In this document: positions 30,859 to 38,601 of the stretch, in pieces
Numbering within the stretch: the stretch's first letter is position 1
How the letters are laid out: every line of letters starts with the position of its first letter
DNA from: Novosphingobium clariflavum
GTDB lineage: Bacteria > Pseudomonadota > Alphaproteobacteria > Sphingomonadales > Sphingomonadaceae
NCBI RefSeq assembly: GCF_026420865.1
Contig: NZ_JAPCWC010000001.1
Span: 62,001-126,000, forward strand
Reading direction: 5' to 3'
DNA length: 64,000 nucleotides
Notes under the pieces: generated by a model
Told to the model about the DNA's origin: nothing
Database searches by the model: none
Seen by the model: only the letters and a program-made list of their open reading frames with translations
Made by a program: the position numbers and the translations under genes

Positions 30859-32910
30859 ATGACCGTGCATCGAATTGGCTGGATCGTCATGGCCCTGGTG
30901 GCGACCGGATCGCTGGCGGTCGTGGCCCTGTCGCGCGGGGAGACGATCAGCGCGCTGTGGATTCTGGTTGCAGCGGTCTGTTCTTTCCTTGTGGCCTATC
31001 GCTTCTATGCGCGCTTCATCGCCCGCAAGGTCATGCGCCTCGATGCGGGACGGGCGACCCCAGCTGTCTACCGTGCCGACGGGCTGGACTATGTGGCGAC
31101 CGACAAGCGGGTACTGTTCGGGCACCACTTTGCCGCTATCGCCGGGGCCGGACCGCTGGTGGGGCCGGTGCTGGCCGTACAGATGGGCTATCTGCCGGGC
31201 ACGCTGTGGATCATCGTGGGCGTGGTGCTGGCCGGTGCCGTGCAGGATTTCATGGTGCTGTTCATCTCGATGCGCCGCGAGGGGCGCTCGCTGGGGGAAC
31301 TGGTGCGCATGGAAATGGGCCAGGCGGCGGGCGTGATCGCGCTCTTCGGGGCCTTCCTCATCATGATCATCATCCTGGCGGTGCTGGCACTGATTGTCGT
31401 CAAGGCGCTGGCGGCCAGCCCATGGGGCCTGTTCACCGTGGCGGCAACCGTGCCCCTGGCGCTGGCGATGGGCGGCTACACTCGGTGGATCAGGCCCGGG
31501 CGGATCGGCGAAGTCTCGGTGCTGGGCCTGATTGGCCTGATCGCGGCGCTGGTTTGCGGGCAGTGGGTGGCACAGTCGCCGTTCTGGGGGCCGCTGTTCA
31601 CACTGACACCGATTCAACTGTGCTGGATCCTGATCGGTTATGGCGCGGTCGCCTCGGTGCTGCCGGTCTGGCTGCTGCTGGCTCCGCGCGACTATCTCTC
31701 GACCTTCCTCAAGATCGGCGCGATCGCGGCGCTGGCGGTGGGTATCGTCATCATGGCGCCTGCGCTGCGCATGCCTTCAGTAACGGCATTCGCGGCGGAC
31801 GGCGGCCCGGTCTGGGCGGGATCGCTGTTCCCGTTCCTGTTCATCACCATCGCCTGCGGGGCGGTATCCGGGTTCCACGCGCTGATCGCCAGCGGCACGA
31901 CGCCCAAGCTGATCGCCACCGAGGCCGATGCGCCGATGATCGGCTATGGTGCGATGCTGATGGAGGCGTTCGTGGCGATCATGGCGCTGATCGGCGCTTC
32001 GATCCTCGATCCCGGCATCTATTTCGCGATGAACAGCCCTGCTGCGGTGATCGGGACCGAGCCGCATCAGGTGGCGCAGGCGGTGACCGCGATGGGGTAT
32101 CCGCTGTCCGCCGACACGCTGGTGCAGACCGCGCGCGATCTGGGGGAGCACACGGTCATTTCACGCGCGGGCGGGGCGCCAACCCTGGCTGTCGCCATGG
32201 CCGAGATCTTCTCGCATGTTGTCGGCGGGCCGGCGATGAAGGCGTTCTGGTACCACTTCGCGATCCTGTTCGAGGCGCTGTTCATCCTTACCGCGGTTGA
32301 CGCGGGCACCCGCGCGGGAAGGTTCATGCTACAGGACCTGATTGCCATCGCCGCGCCGCGTTTTGGCAAGAACGAAGGGGTGGTGCCCGGGCTTGTCGCG
32401 ACGGGGCTTTGCGTGGCGGCCTGGGGGTTTTTCCTCCATCAGGGCGTCTCCGATCCGTTGGGCGGGGTGAACACGCTCTGGCCGGTCTTCGGTATCGCCA
32501 ACCAGATGCTGGCGGCGATCGCCCTGATGCTGGGGACGGTGGTGCTGTTCCGCATGAAGCGTGATCGCTATGTCTGGGTGACGGCGCTCCCGGCGGCATG
32601 GCTGCTGCTGTGCACGGGCACGGCGGGCTGGCTAAAGCTGTTTGCAGCCGATCCCAAGGTGGGCTTCCTGGCTCATGCCGCCCGGTTCGAGGCGGCGGCG
32701 GACAGGGGGCAGGTGCTGGCGCCGGCAAAGTCATTGTCGGAAATGCGGCAGGTGATCCTCAATGACCGCATCGATGCCGCCCTTGTCGCGGTGTTCCTGG
32801 CGGTGGTCCTTGCCTTGCTGGCGTTCAGCCTGCGCAGCGTCCTTGCGGCGCGTCGCAGCGCGGTGCCGACTGCCTGCGAGGTGATCGGCGAAACGGTGGC
32901 GGCGGCATGA
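30859..32910 (+). CDS. cstA: Carbon starvation protein A, peptide/pyruvate transporter
   Basis: Polytopic inner-membrane transporter of 683 aa, CstA family. The N-terminus has two close helices, then FGHHFAAIAGAGPLVGPVLAVQMGYLPG and AGAVQDFMVLFISMRREGRSLGEL, which are strongly conserved. Later segments PFLFITIACGAVSGFHALIASGTTPK and GGVNTLWPVFGIANQMLAAIAL are also characteristic. E. coli CstA and BtsT import pyruvate or peptides during carbon limitation. The ATG follows AAGAGGA. The next gene, a YbdD-type small protein, overlaps by 4 bases, the usual partner pair. Confidence 0.94.
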   Translation: MTVHRIGWIVMALVATGSLAVVALSRGETISALWILVAAVCSFLVAYRFYARFIARKVMRLDAGRATPAVYRADGLDYVATDKRVLFGHHFAAIAGAGPLVGPVLAVQMGYLPGTLWIIVGVVLAGAVQDFMVLFISMRREGRSLGELVRMEMGQAAGVIALFGAFLIMIIILAVLALIVVKALAASPWGLFTVAATVPLALAMGGYTRWIRPGRIGEVSVLGLIGLIAALVCGQWVAQSPFWGPLFTLTPIQLCWILIGYGAVASVLPVWLLLAPRDYLSTFLKIGAIAALAVGIVIMAPALRMPSVTAFAADGGPVWAGSLFPFLFITIACGAVSGFHALIASGTTPKLIATEADAPMIGYGAMLMEAFVAIMALIGASILDPGIYFAMNSPAAVIGTEPHQVAQAVTAMGYPLSADTLVQTARDLGEHTVISRAGGAPTLAVAMAEIFSHVVGGPAMKAFWYHFAILFEALFILTAVDAGTRAGRFMLQDLIAIAAPRFGKNEGVVPGLVATGLCVAAWGFFLHQGVSDPLGGVNTLWPVFGIANQMLAAIALMLGTVVLFRMKRDRYVWVTALPAAWLLLCTGTAGWLKLFAADPKVGFLAHAARFEAAADRGQVLAPAKSLSEMRQVILNDRIDAALVAVFLAVVLALLAFSLRSVLAARRSAVPTACEVIGETVAAA

Positions 32911-33092
32911 GCGATCCTCTCGCCACGCTGCGCAAGGCGCTGCACCTGATGGTCGGAATGCCCGATTACGCGGATTACGTCAGGCACATGCAGGCCCATC
33001 ACCCCGACCGCCCGGTCATGGACCGGAGGGCCTTTTTTCGTGATCGGCAGCAGGCCCGCTATGGAGGAAGGAACGGCGGGCGCTGCTGCTGA
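32907..33092 (+). CDS. YbdD/YjiX family small protein
   Basis: A 61-aa cytoplasmic protein that accompanies CstA-type transporters. The family core is clear: LMVGMPDYADYVRHMQAHHPD, then FFRDRQQARYGGRNGGRCC with the conserved double-Cys end. ATGA overlap with cstA shows coupling. The coding sequence includes a terminator-like stretch (CCGGTC-ATG-GACCGG followed by six T at 33012-33038), which is unusual inside a gene. Confidence 0.92.
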   Translation: MSDPLATLRKALHLMVGMPDYADYVRHMQAHHPDRPVMDRRAFFRDRQQARYGGRNGGRCC

Positions 33093-33101
33093 GGCTCTGG
33101 A

Positions 33102-34325
33102 TCAGGCCGGGTTCGGGGCTCCGTGCGGCGTCTTGCCCCGCGCGATGCCCATGCCGAGTGCGGCCAGTGCCACTATCAGCGACGCGGTGCCCGCCGTCAC
33201 GAAAGCGCCTTGCATGGAGCCGGTCGCGCCGCTGGCCTGGTGGACGAGTGCGGGCGATATGAACTGGCCGAAGAAGAATGAGCCGGTCCAGATGCCCATG
33301 CCCCGGCCGCGATGCTCGAAGGGGAACTTGGTCTGGGCCCAAGCAATTAGCGAGGGCACGGCCATGCCGGCGCCGGTCTGCTGGATGGCGAGGCCGACGA
33401 TCATCTCGCCGGGGTTGCGAGCCAGGCCGATGGCGGCAAGGCCTATCCCGAGGATGGCGAGGAAAGCACCCAGTTGCACACCGTTGGAACGGCCCGACAG
33501 GATGCGGAACAGCAGCGCGCCGAGGATGACGAACAAGCTCGGCAGGAAGCTCATCTTGGCGACGGCGGCAGGATCGGTCACGCCCACTTCGCCGAAGGCG
33601 ATGCTGCCGTTGACGATGAAGACATAATACTGCGCCGCCGAAAACAGCGTCAGCGCGCCGACACCCAGCGCGGCGCCGAGCGGGAATCGGGCCTTTTCGC
33701 CCGCCGGGGCGGTTGGCGCTTCGTCATGCGTGGCACGGCCTTGGGGTTCGTAGAGGAACACCAGCATCGCCAGATAGATCGGGAAAGCGACGAGGTAGAC
33801 GAGGAAGCCGCCGTTCCAGCGTACCGAGGCGACAAGGCCGGACATCAGGATCACGCCCGAGGCCAGGAACGGCCCGATCACGCCTTGCAGAAACAGCCAG
33901 TTGCGGCGGCTTTCGTTATCCCAGTAGTCGCCGATCAGGGTGTTTACGATCGTGAGGATGCCCGCCTCGCACACGCCCAGCGCCAGACGGCTGGCGAAGA
34001 TGTGGTTCAGGTCGTCGAGGAAGAACGGCAGGGTGCCGAACAGCCCGTAGAAGAACGTGCAGATCAGCAGCAGTCTCCGCCGCCCGAAGGTGTCCACGAA
34101 CCAGCCCGCGAACGGTGCCAGGATCGCGATGGTAAGGCCCGGCGCGGTGACCATCAGAGGCACTTTTGCCGCTGCATCCGGGTCCGTATTGAAGTGAGCA
34201 ATCATCGACGCCACGATCGGGAACATCGACACGATCGCGAAGATCGGAAGGAATGCCGCGATGACGATCGTCATGCCCTGCGGCTTCATGGTGAGCTTTC
34301 TGAAGAATCGGGAAACCGGGTTCAT
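33102..34325 (-). CDS. MFS transporter
   Basis: A 407-aa major-facilitator carrier with 12 predicted membrane helices. It shows the between-helix-2/3 signature in GWFVDTFGRRRLLLICTFFYG and ends with the last helices around MQGAFVTAGTASLIVALAALGMGIARGK. A central cytoplasmic loop near residues 195-215 is Ala/Pro-rich. It resembles aromatic-acid or sugar:proton symporters but the substrate cannot be told. It is divergent from the GMC oxidoreductase operon, and AATTAGAAT motifs lie in the shared gap. Confidence 0.88.
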   Translation of the reverse strand: MNPVSRFFRKLTMKPQGMTIVIAAFLPIFAIVSMFPIVASMIAHFNTDPDAAAKVPLMVTAPGLTIAILAPFAGWFVDTFGRRRLLLICTFFYGLFGTLPFFLDDLNHIFASRLALGVCEAGILTIVNTLIGDYWDNESRRNWLFLQGVIGPFLASGVILMSGLVASVRWNGGFLVYLVAFPIYLAMLVFLYEPQGRATHDEAPTAPAGEKARFPLGAALGVGALTLFSAAQYYVFIVNGSIAFGEVGVTDPAAVAKMSFLPSLFVILGALLFRILSGRSNGVQLGAFLAILGIGLAAIGLARNPGEMIVGLAIQQTGAGMAVPSLIAWAQTKFPFEHRGRGMGIWTGSFFFGQFISPALVHQASGATGSMQGAFVTAGTASLIVALAALGMGIARGKTPHGAPNPA

Positions 34326-34356
34326 GCCTCTCCGCCCGTGCCGCTGTCTGGCACTT

Positions 34357-34366
34357 AATTAGAATT
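34357..34366. promoter_or_regulatory. AATTAGAATT site upstream of the MFS gene
   Basis: AATTAGAATT, 32 bases before the MFS start. It is identical to the reverse complement of the site in the TetR/monooxygenase gap, suggesting a shared regulator. Confidence 0.4.
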
Positions 34367-34420
34367 TGCATTCCTGTTTGTTATCGGCGAATTTGATCGC
34401 GGTCAATGCAATCGAAGGCC

Positions 34421-34451
34421 TTGACCGATTGTCTCATACAAAATTAGAATG
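34421..34451 (+). promoter_or_regulatory. Promoter of the GMC oxidoreductase operon, overlapping an operator-like motif
   Basis: TTGACC (34421-34426), an 18-base spacer and TAGAAT (34445-34450) form a good sigma-70-type promoter. The -10 box is embedded in AATTAGAATG, a near copy of the TetR-gap motif, so a bound repressor would block RNA polymerase. Prediction from sequence only. Confidence 0.5.
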
Positions 34452-34690
34452 ATAATTATAAAATATGTGAGAGGAAGCATGACAAGACCGCGCCTGAGAA
34501 CGGGTATGCTGGCCGGAGGATCAGGGAGAGCCATCGGCCTGATGCCCCGAATCGCTGCCGAACCGGGCCCCGAGATCGAACGGGTCACCGGCATGACCGA
34601 TGGGCGGCGCGCCATGTGCCTCATCGGAATGACCGTTCGGGCCAGCCGCAACGACATCGCACGCAACGCAAAACGGATGGGAGGCGGCCG

Positions 34691-35323
34691 ATGAGCGGGG
34701 CCAACAATGGCTGGAACCGCCGCGAGTTCACTGCCGGCGCAGCGCTGCTGGCGCTGGCGCTGGGCATCCCCGCGGCGGGCGTGAAGCTCACCGATCTCGA
34801 TGCCGAAGACCTGCCGAGCGATCGCCAGCGCCGTCTGATCGCGGAAGTGTCCGACCTGGTGATCCCGCGCACCGATACGCCCGGAGCGATGGACGTCGGC
34901 GTCGGCGATTTCGTGGTGCTGGCGCTTGCCCATGGGCTTGGCGGCACGCGTACGCCGATGGCTGCCGAGATGGTAACCGCCGCCACGGCTCCCTTCCGTC
35001 GCCGGGACGGATCGCTGCGCTATCTGCCCTGGCTGGAACATGCGCTCGACCGTGCGGCAGGCGGCGATTTCCTGCGCCATGGCGCCGCCGAGCGCACCCG
35101 CCTGCTGACCGCGCTCGACGATGCGGCTTTTGCGCAGGGGGCGCCGCCTTCGCCATGGAACGCGCTCAAAAGCCTGATTCTCACTGGCTATTACACCAGC
35201 GAGCCGGGCGGCTCGCAGGAGCTTCGCTACGAACTCGTTCCCGGAAAATGGGAATGGGACATCCCGCTCACCCCGGAGATGCGCGCCTTCTCCAGCGACT
35301 GGACTGCAGTGGATTTCGGCTGA
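34691..35323 (+). CDS. Gluconate 2-dehydrogenase subunit 3 family protein
   Basis: Small subunit (210 aa) of a membrane or periplasmic GMC-type sugar dehydrogenase. It starts with a twin-arginine signal (NRREFTAGAALLALALGIPAAG, split here as NRREF then a hydrophobic run). It likely carries its larger flavoprotein partner out through Tat in a hitchhiker manner, since the partner has no signal. RLIAEVSDLVIPRTDTPGAMDVGVGDFV is the family core. The partner gene begins 2 bases downstream. In sphingomonads such pairs include glucoside 3-dehydrogenases; substrate not shown here. Confidence 0.9.
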   Translation: MSGANNGWNRREFTAGAALLALALGIPAAGVKLTDLDAEDLPSDRQRRLIAEVSDLVIPRTDTPGAMDVGVGDFVVLALAHGLGGTRTPMAAEMVTAATAPFRRRDGSLRYLPWLEHALDRAAGGDFLRHGAAERTRLLTALDDAAFAQGAPPSPWNALKSLILTGYYTSEPGGSQELRYELVPGKWEWDIPLTPEMRAFSSDWTAVDFG

Positions 35324-35325
35324 CA

Positions 35326-37020
35326 ATGGAAAACAACACGCAATTCGACGCTATCGTCGTCGGCTCCGGCATCACCGGGGGCTGGGCGGCCAAGGAGCTC
35401 ACCGAGGCGGGGCTCAAGGTCCTGATGGTAGAGCGCGGGCGCAATATCGAGCATCAGACAGGCTACGAGACCGAACTCAAGGCTCCGTGGGAAATGGAAT
35501 ATCGCGGGCAGGGCGACGCGGCGCTCTACGCCCGTGAATACCCGGTGCAGATGCTCAACCGGCATTTCAACGAGTTCACCGAAAACCACTTCGTCAACGA
35601 TGCCGAGCAGCCCTACCAGAAGGCGCCGGGCAAGGAGTTCGACTGGTTCCGCTCCTACCAGCTCGGCGGTCGCTCGCTGACATGGGGGCGGCAGTGCTAT
35701 CGCTGGTCGGACTATGATTTCGGCGCCAACAAGCGCGACGGTTTCGGCACCGACTGGCCGATCCGCTATGCCGATCTCGCGCCGTGGTACGACAAGGTCG
35801 AGGAATTCGTCGGCGTTTCCGGCGCGGCGGAGGGACTGGCTCAGCTTCCCGACGGGCGCTTTCTGCCGCCGATGGAACTGAACTGCGTCGAGCAGGCCGC
35901 GCGTGAGCGGATCCGCGCGAAGTACCCGGACCGGGTGATGACCATCGGGCGCACCGCCAATCTCACCGAAGCGCGCCCGGAACAGGGCCGCGCGCATTGC
36001 CAGTATCGCAGCATCTGTGCGCGCGGGTGTTCCTACGGCGCCTATTTCTCCACGCAATCGGCCACGCTGCCGGCGGCGAAGAAGACCGGGCGGCTGAAGG
36101 TCGTTACCGATGCGCAGGTCCACAAGGTCGATTACGACGCGAAGACCGGCCGTGTCACTGGCGTGCGCTGGATCGATACCAAAACCGGCGAGCACAAAGT
36201 GGCTTATGCGCGGGTCGTGTTCCTCAATGCCGGCGCGTTCAATTCGGTTCATCTGATGCTGAACTCGGCCAGCGAGGCGATGCCGCATGGCCTTGCCAAT
36301 TCCAGCGGCGTGCTCGGCACGCATATCATGGACCATGCCAACACGATGGCCGCCATGGCGGTCATGCCCGGTTTCGAGGGGCGCACCAGCTTCGGCAACC
36401 GCCCGACCGGCATCGTCATTCCGCGCTTCCGCAATCTCGATACGCTGGATGGGGATGGCTTCACGCGCGGCTATTCGTTCCAGGGCGGCGCGCTGCAAGG
36501 CACCTGGACGCGCGGCAAGCGGATGGGCGGCATCGGCAAGGACTACAAGGAAGAGCTGCACAAGATCGGCCCGTGGACGATGGTGCTGGTGGTCTTCGCG
36601 GATTCGATGCCGCGCGCCAGCAATCGCCTTACGCTGAGCAAGCGCACCGATCCGCGCGGCGTCCGCCAGCTCGAGATCGCTTTTGAGCACGGCAAGGAGG
36701 AGATGGCTGCGCTTGCCGATGCCCACCGCGAGGCGACCGCGATGCTCACCGAAGCGGGCGGTCACGTCATCATGGGGTTCGACAGGCCCGGTCACGGCGG
36801 CACTTCGATCCACGAGATGGGCGGCGCGCGCATGGGTTGGGATCCGAAGACCTCGGTGCTCAATCGTCTGAGTCAGGCGCACGATATCCCGAACCTGTTT
36901 GTCACCGATGGCGCGCAGATGAGTTCATCGGCCTGCCAGAACCCTTCGCTCACGTACATGGCGCTCACCGCACGGGCCTGTGCGACGGCGGTTTCGATGC
37001 TGAAGGAAGGCGTGATTTGA
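35326..37020 (+). CDS. GMC family FAD-dependent oxidoreductase
   Basis: Catalytic flavoprotein of 564 aa. The FAD-binding Rossmann motif is FDAIVVGSGITGGWAAKEL at residues 6-24, and the GMC C-terminal segment HEMGGARMGWDPKTSVLN with NLFVTDGAQMSSSACQNPSLTYMALTARA is intact, including the catalytic His/Asn region. It oxidises a sugar or sugar alcohol (gluconate 2-dehydrogenase or glucoside 3-dehydrogenase type). It is coupled to the Tat-signal subunit upstream and overlaps the DHA2 transporter gene downstream by 4 bases (TTGA). No cytochrome c subunit follows, so the electron route is unknown. Confidence 0.9.
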   Translation: MENNTQFDAIVVGSGITGGWAAKELTEAGLKVLMVERGRNIEHQTGYETELKAPWEMEYRGQGDAALYAREYPVQMLNRHFNEFTENHFVNDAEQPYQKAPGKEFDWFRSYQLGGRSLTWGRQCYRWSDYDFGANKRDGFGTDWPIRYADLAPWYDKVEEFVGVSGAAEGLAQLPDGRFLPPMELNCVEQAARERIRAKYPDRVMTIGRTANLTEARPEQGRAHCQYRSICARGCSYGAYFSTQSATLPAAKKTGRLKVVTDAQVHKVDYDAKTGRVTGVRWIDTKTGEHKVAYARVVFLNAGAFNSVHLMLNSASEAMPHGLANSSGVLGTHIMDHANTMAAMAVMPGFEGRTSFGNRPTGIVIPRFRNLDTLDGDGFTRGYSFQGGALQGTWTRGKRMGGIGKDYKEELHKIGPWTMVLVVFADSMPRASNRLTLSKRTDPRGVRQLEIAFEHGKEEMAALADAHREATAMLTEAGGHVIMGFDRPGHGGTSIHEMGGARMGWDPKTSVLNRLSQAHDIPNLFVTDGAQMSSSACQNPSLTYMALTARACATAVSMLKEGVI

Positions 37021-38432
37021 CGACGATCGTGTCGTCGGCGCTACCGACGGAACTGAGCGAACGGCAAAAGTCGCTCGCATACCTGACGCTGATGATCGCG
37101 CTGGTGCTGGAGATCGTCGACGTTACGATCGTCAACACTGCGCTGCCGGTGATCGAGCGCGATTTCGGGGCGGCGGCGGCGCAGGCGCAGTGGGTGGCGG
37201 CGGGTTATTCGCTCGCTTTCGCGCTTTTGCTGATGCTGGGCGGGCGGCTGGGCGATGCCTTCGGCTACAGCCGCCTGTTCATTGGCGGTGTCGCCGGTTT
37301 CACACTGGCGTCGCTGTTGTGCGGCCTATCCGCGAGTCCAGGGCAATTGATTGCCGCGCGTGTACTGCAGGGCAGTGCGGGCGCGATGATGGCGCCCCAG
37401 GTGATGGCGCTGATCCAGGTGCTGTACGGCCCGATGGAGCGGGTGGCCAAGCTGGCATGGGTCGGTGTGATCGGCGGACTATCCGCGATTTCGGGGCCGA
37501 TCCTCGGCGGGATCCTGATCCATGCGAATCTGTTCGATACCGGTTGGCGCAGCGTGTTCCTGATCAACGTGCCGGTAGGGCTGGCAGCGACGATGTTGGC
37601 TGTCCGGCTCCTTCCGGGCGCACGATCCCCGCTTCCGCGAGGGATTGACGGCCGCGGCACGGCCTTGCTGGGGATGGCCATGGCGGCTTTGCTCTACCCG
37701 CTCGTGCGCGGGCACGATCTTGGCTGGAAGCCATGGCATTTCGCGTTGCTGGCAGCTTCGCCCATTGCCTTGGCACTGGTATGGCGGCGGACTGTCCGCC
37801 GGGAGGGCAAGGGGGAAGCGCCGGTCTTTCCGACCGCCTTGGCGCGGCAGCGGCAATTCGTGATGGGGCTTTCGATTGCGCTTGTCTTCGGAATTGCGAC
37901 GGGGGGGTTCCTTTTTGTCTTTGCATTCGGCGCACAAACCTTGCGTGGATATTCGCCCCTTGAGACTGGACTTTTGCATGTGCCTTTCAGTGCCGGCGTG
38001 ATGTTCGGGATCGCGTTTCTTGGCCGTAAGCTATTGGCATCCTACGGAAGGTGGGTCATTTTCGGGGGCATTTCCTTGATGGCGATCTTTGCGGGAATGA
38101 CGCTCGGCTGGATCGAAGGGAGCATGCCTTACATATGGGCACTGCCATGCCTTGGACTGGCAGGAGTGGGCATGGGCATGACGAGCGGCCCGCTGACGCC
38201 GGTGATGCTCGCGCGCGTCGATCCAGCGCACGCTGGTGTGGCCAGCGGCATCGTCAAGACGGTCCAGGAACTGGGAATGGCTCTTGGTGTCGCGATGGTC
38301 GGAACGGCGTTCTTCGCCGGAAGCGGGCGCACGATGCTGCCTGCCATTGCCGTGATCGAGGTGTTGCTGGTCATGGCGCTGGGCTTGGCGATCCGGCTGC
38401 CCAGCGCATTGTTTCCAGAGCAGGAACGCTGA
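37017..38432 (+). CDS. MFS transporter, DHA2 (EmrB/QacA) type
   Basis: Drug:proton-antiporter-2-like carrier of 471 aa with about 14 helices. The motif C-like and helix-1 sequence LMIALVLEIVDVTIVNTALPVIERDFGAA is diagnostic, and GGRLGDAFGYSRLFIGGVAGF is the helix 2/3 signature. It starts at TTG overlapping the GMC stop, so it is translationally coupled to the sugar oxidase. It may export the oxidation product or a toxic by-product; this is inferred from linkage alone. Confidence 0.88.
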   Translation: MTTIVSSALPTELSERQKSLAYLTLMIALVLEIVDVTIVNTALPVIERDFGAAAAQAQWVAAGYSLAFALLLMLGGRLGDAFGYSRLFIGGVAGFTLASLLCGLSASPGQLIAARVLQGSAGAMMAPQVMALIQVLYGPMERVAKLAWVGVIGGLSAISGPILGGILIHANLFDTGWRSVFLINVPVGLAATMLAVRLLPGARSPLPRGIDGRGTALLGMAMAALLYPLVRGHDLGWKPWHFALLAASPIALALVWRRTVRREGKGEAPVFPTALARQRQFVMGLSIALVFGIATGGFLFVFAFGAQTLRGYSPLETGLLHVPFSAGVMFGIAFLGRKLLASYGRWVIFGGISLMAIFAGMTLGWIEGSMPYIWALPCLGLAGVGMGMTSGPLTPVMLARVDPAHAGVASGIVKTVQELGMALGVAMVGTAFFAGSGRTMLPAIAVIEVLLVMALGLAIRLPSALFPEQER

Positions 38433-38440
38433 CGCAAGTC

Positions 38441-38483
38441 AGGCCCGGAGTTCGAAAGTTCCAGTTCGAAAGCTCCGGGCCTG
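38441..38483 (+). terminator. Hairpin after the DHA2 transporter
   Basis: CAGGCCCGGAG and CTCCGGGCCTG form a perfect 11-bp stem. The loop holds the direct repeat GTTCGAAAG / GTTCGAAAG. It lies 9 bases after the stop, followed by TCGTTGTCG and no real U-run. Confidence 0.6.
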
Positions 38484-38495
38484 TCGTTGTCGCAT

Positions 38496-38601
38496 TAGAG
38501 CGTTTTCAAATCAGGTGGAATCACCTGATGACTCGGAAAACGCGTAAAACCAAAATTATAGAGCAGTTGATCCGATGCAATCGGATCGGGAACTGCTCTA
38601 G
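38496..38601. repeat. Paired-hairpin repeat, copy 1
   Basis: A 106-base element with two hairpins: GCGTTTTC/GAAAACGC around TCAGGTG/CACCTGA, then AGAGCAGTT/AACTGCTCT around GATCCGAT/ATCGGATC. Copy 2 at 41529-41634 differs at only a few positions. Its right end supplies the TAG stop of the TonB receptor gene, and it separates two convergent genes, so it probably acts as a two-way terminator. Confidence 0.85.

Noticed and set aside
34449..34694. An 81-codon open frame ending in ATGA overlap with the gluconate-dehydrogenase subunit gene.
   Set aside because: It begins inside the predicted -10 box, has no family features or ribosome site and a skewed composition. It could at most be a leader peptide.
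38496..38601. A CRISPR unit or IS end.
   Set aside because: Copies are kilobases apart, have paired hairpins, and are not linked to a transposase or cas gene in the window.
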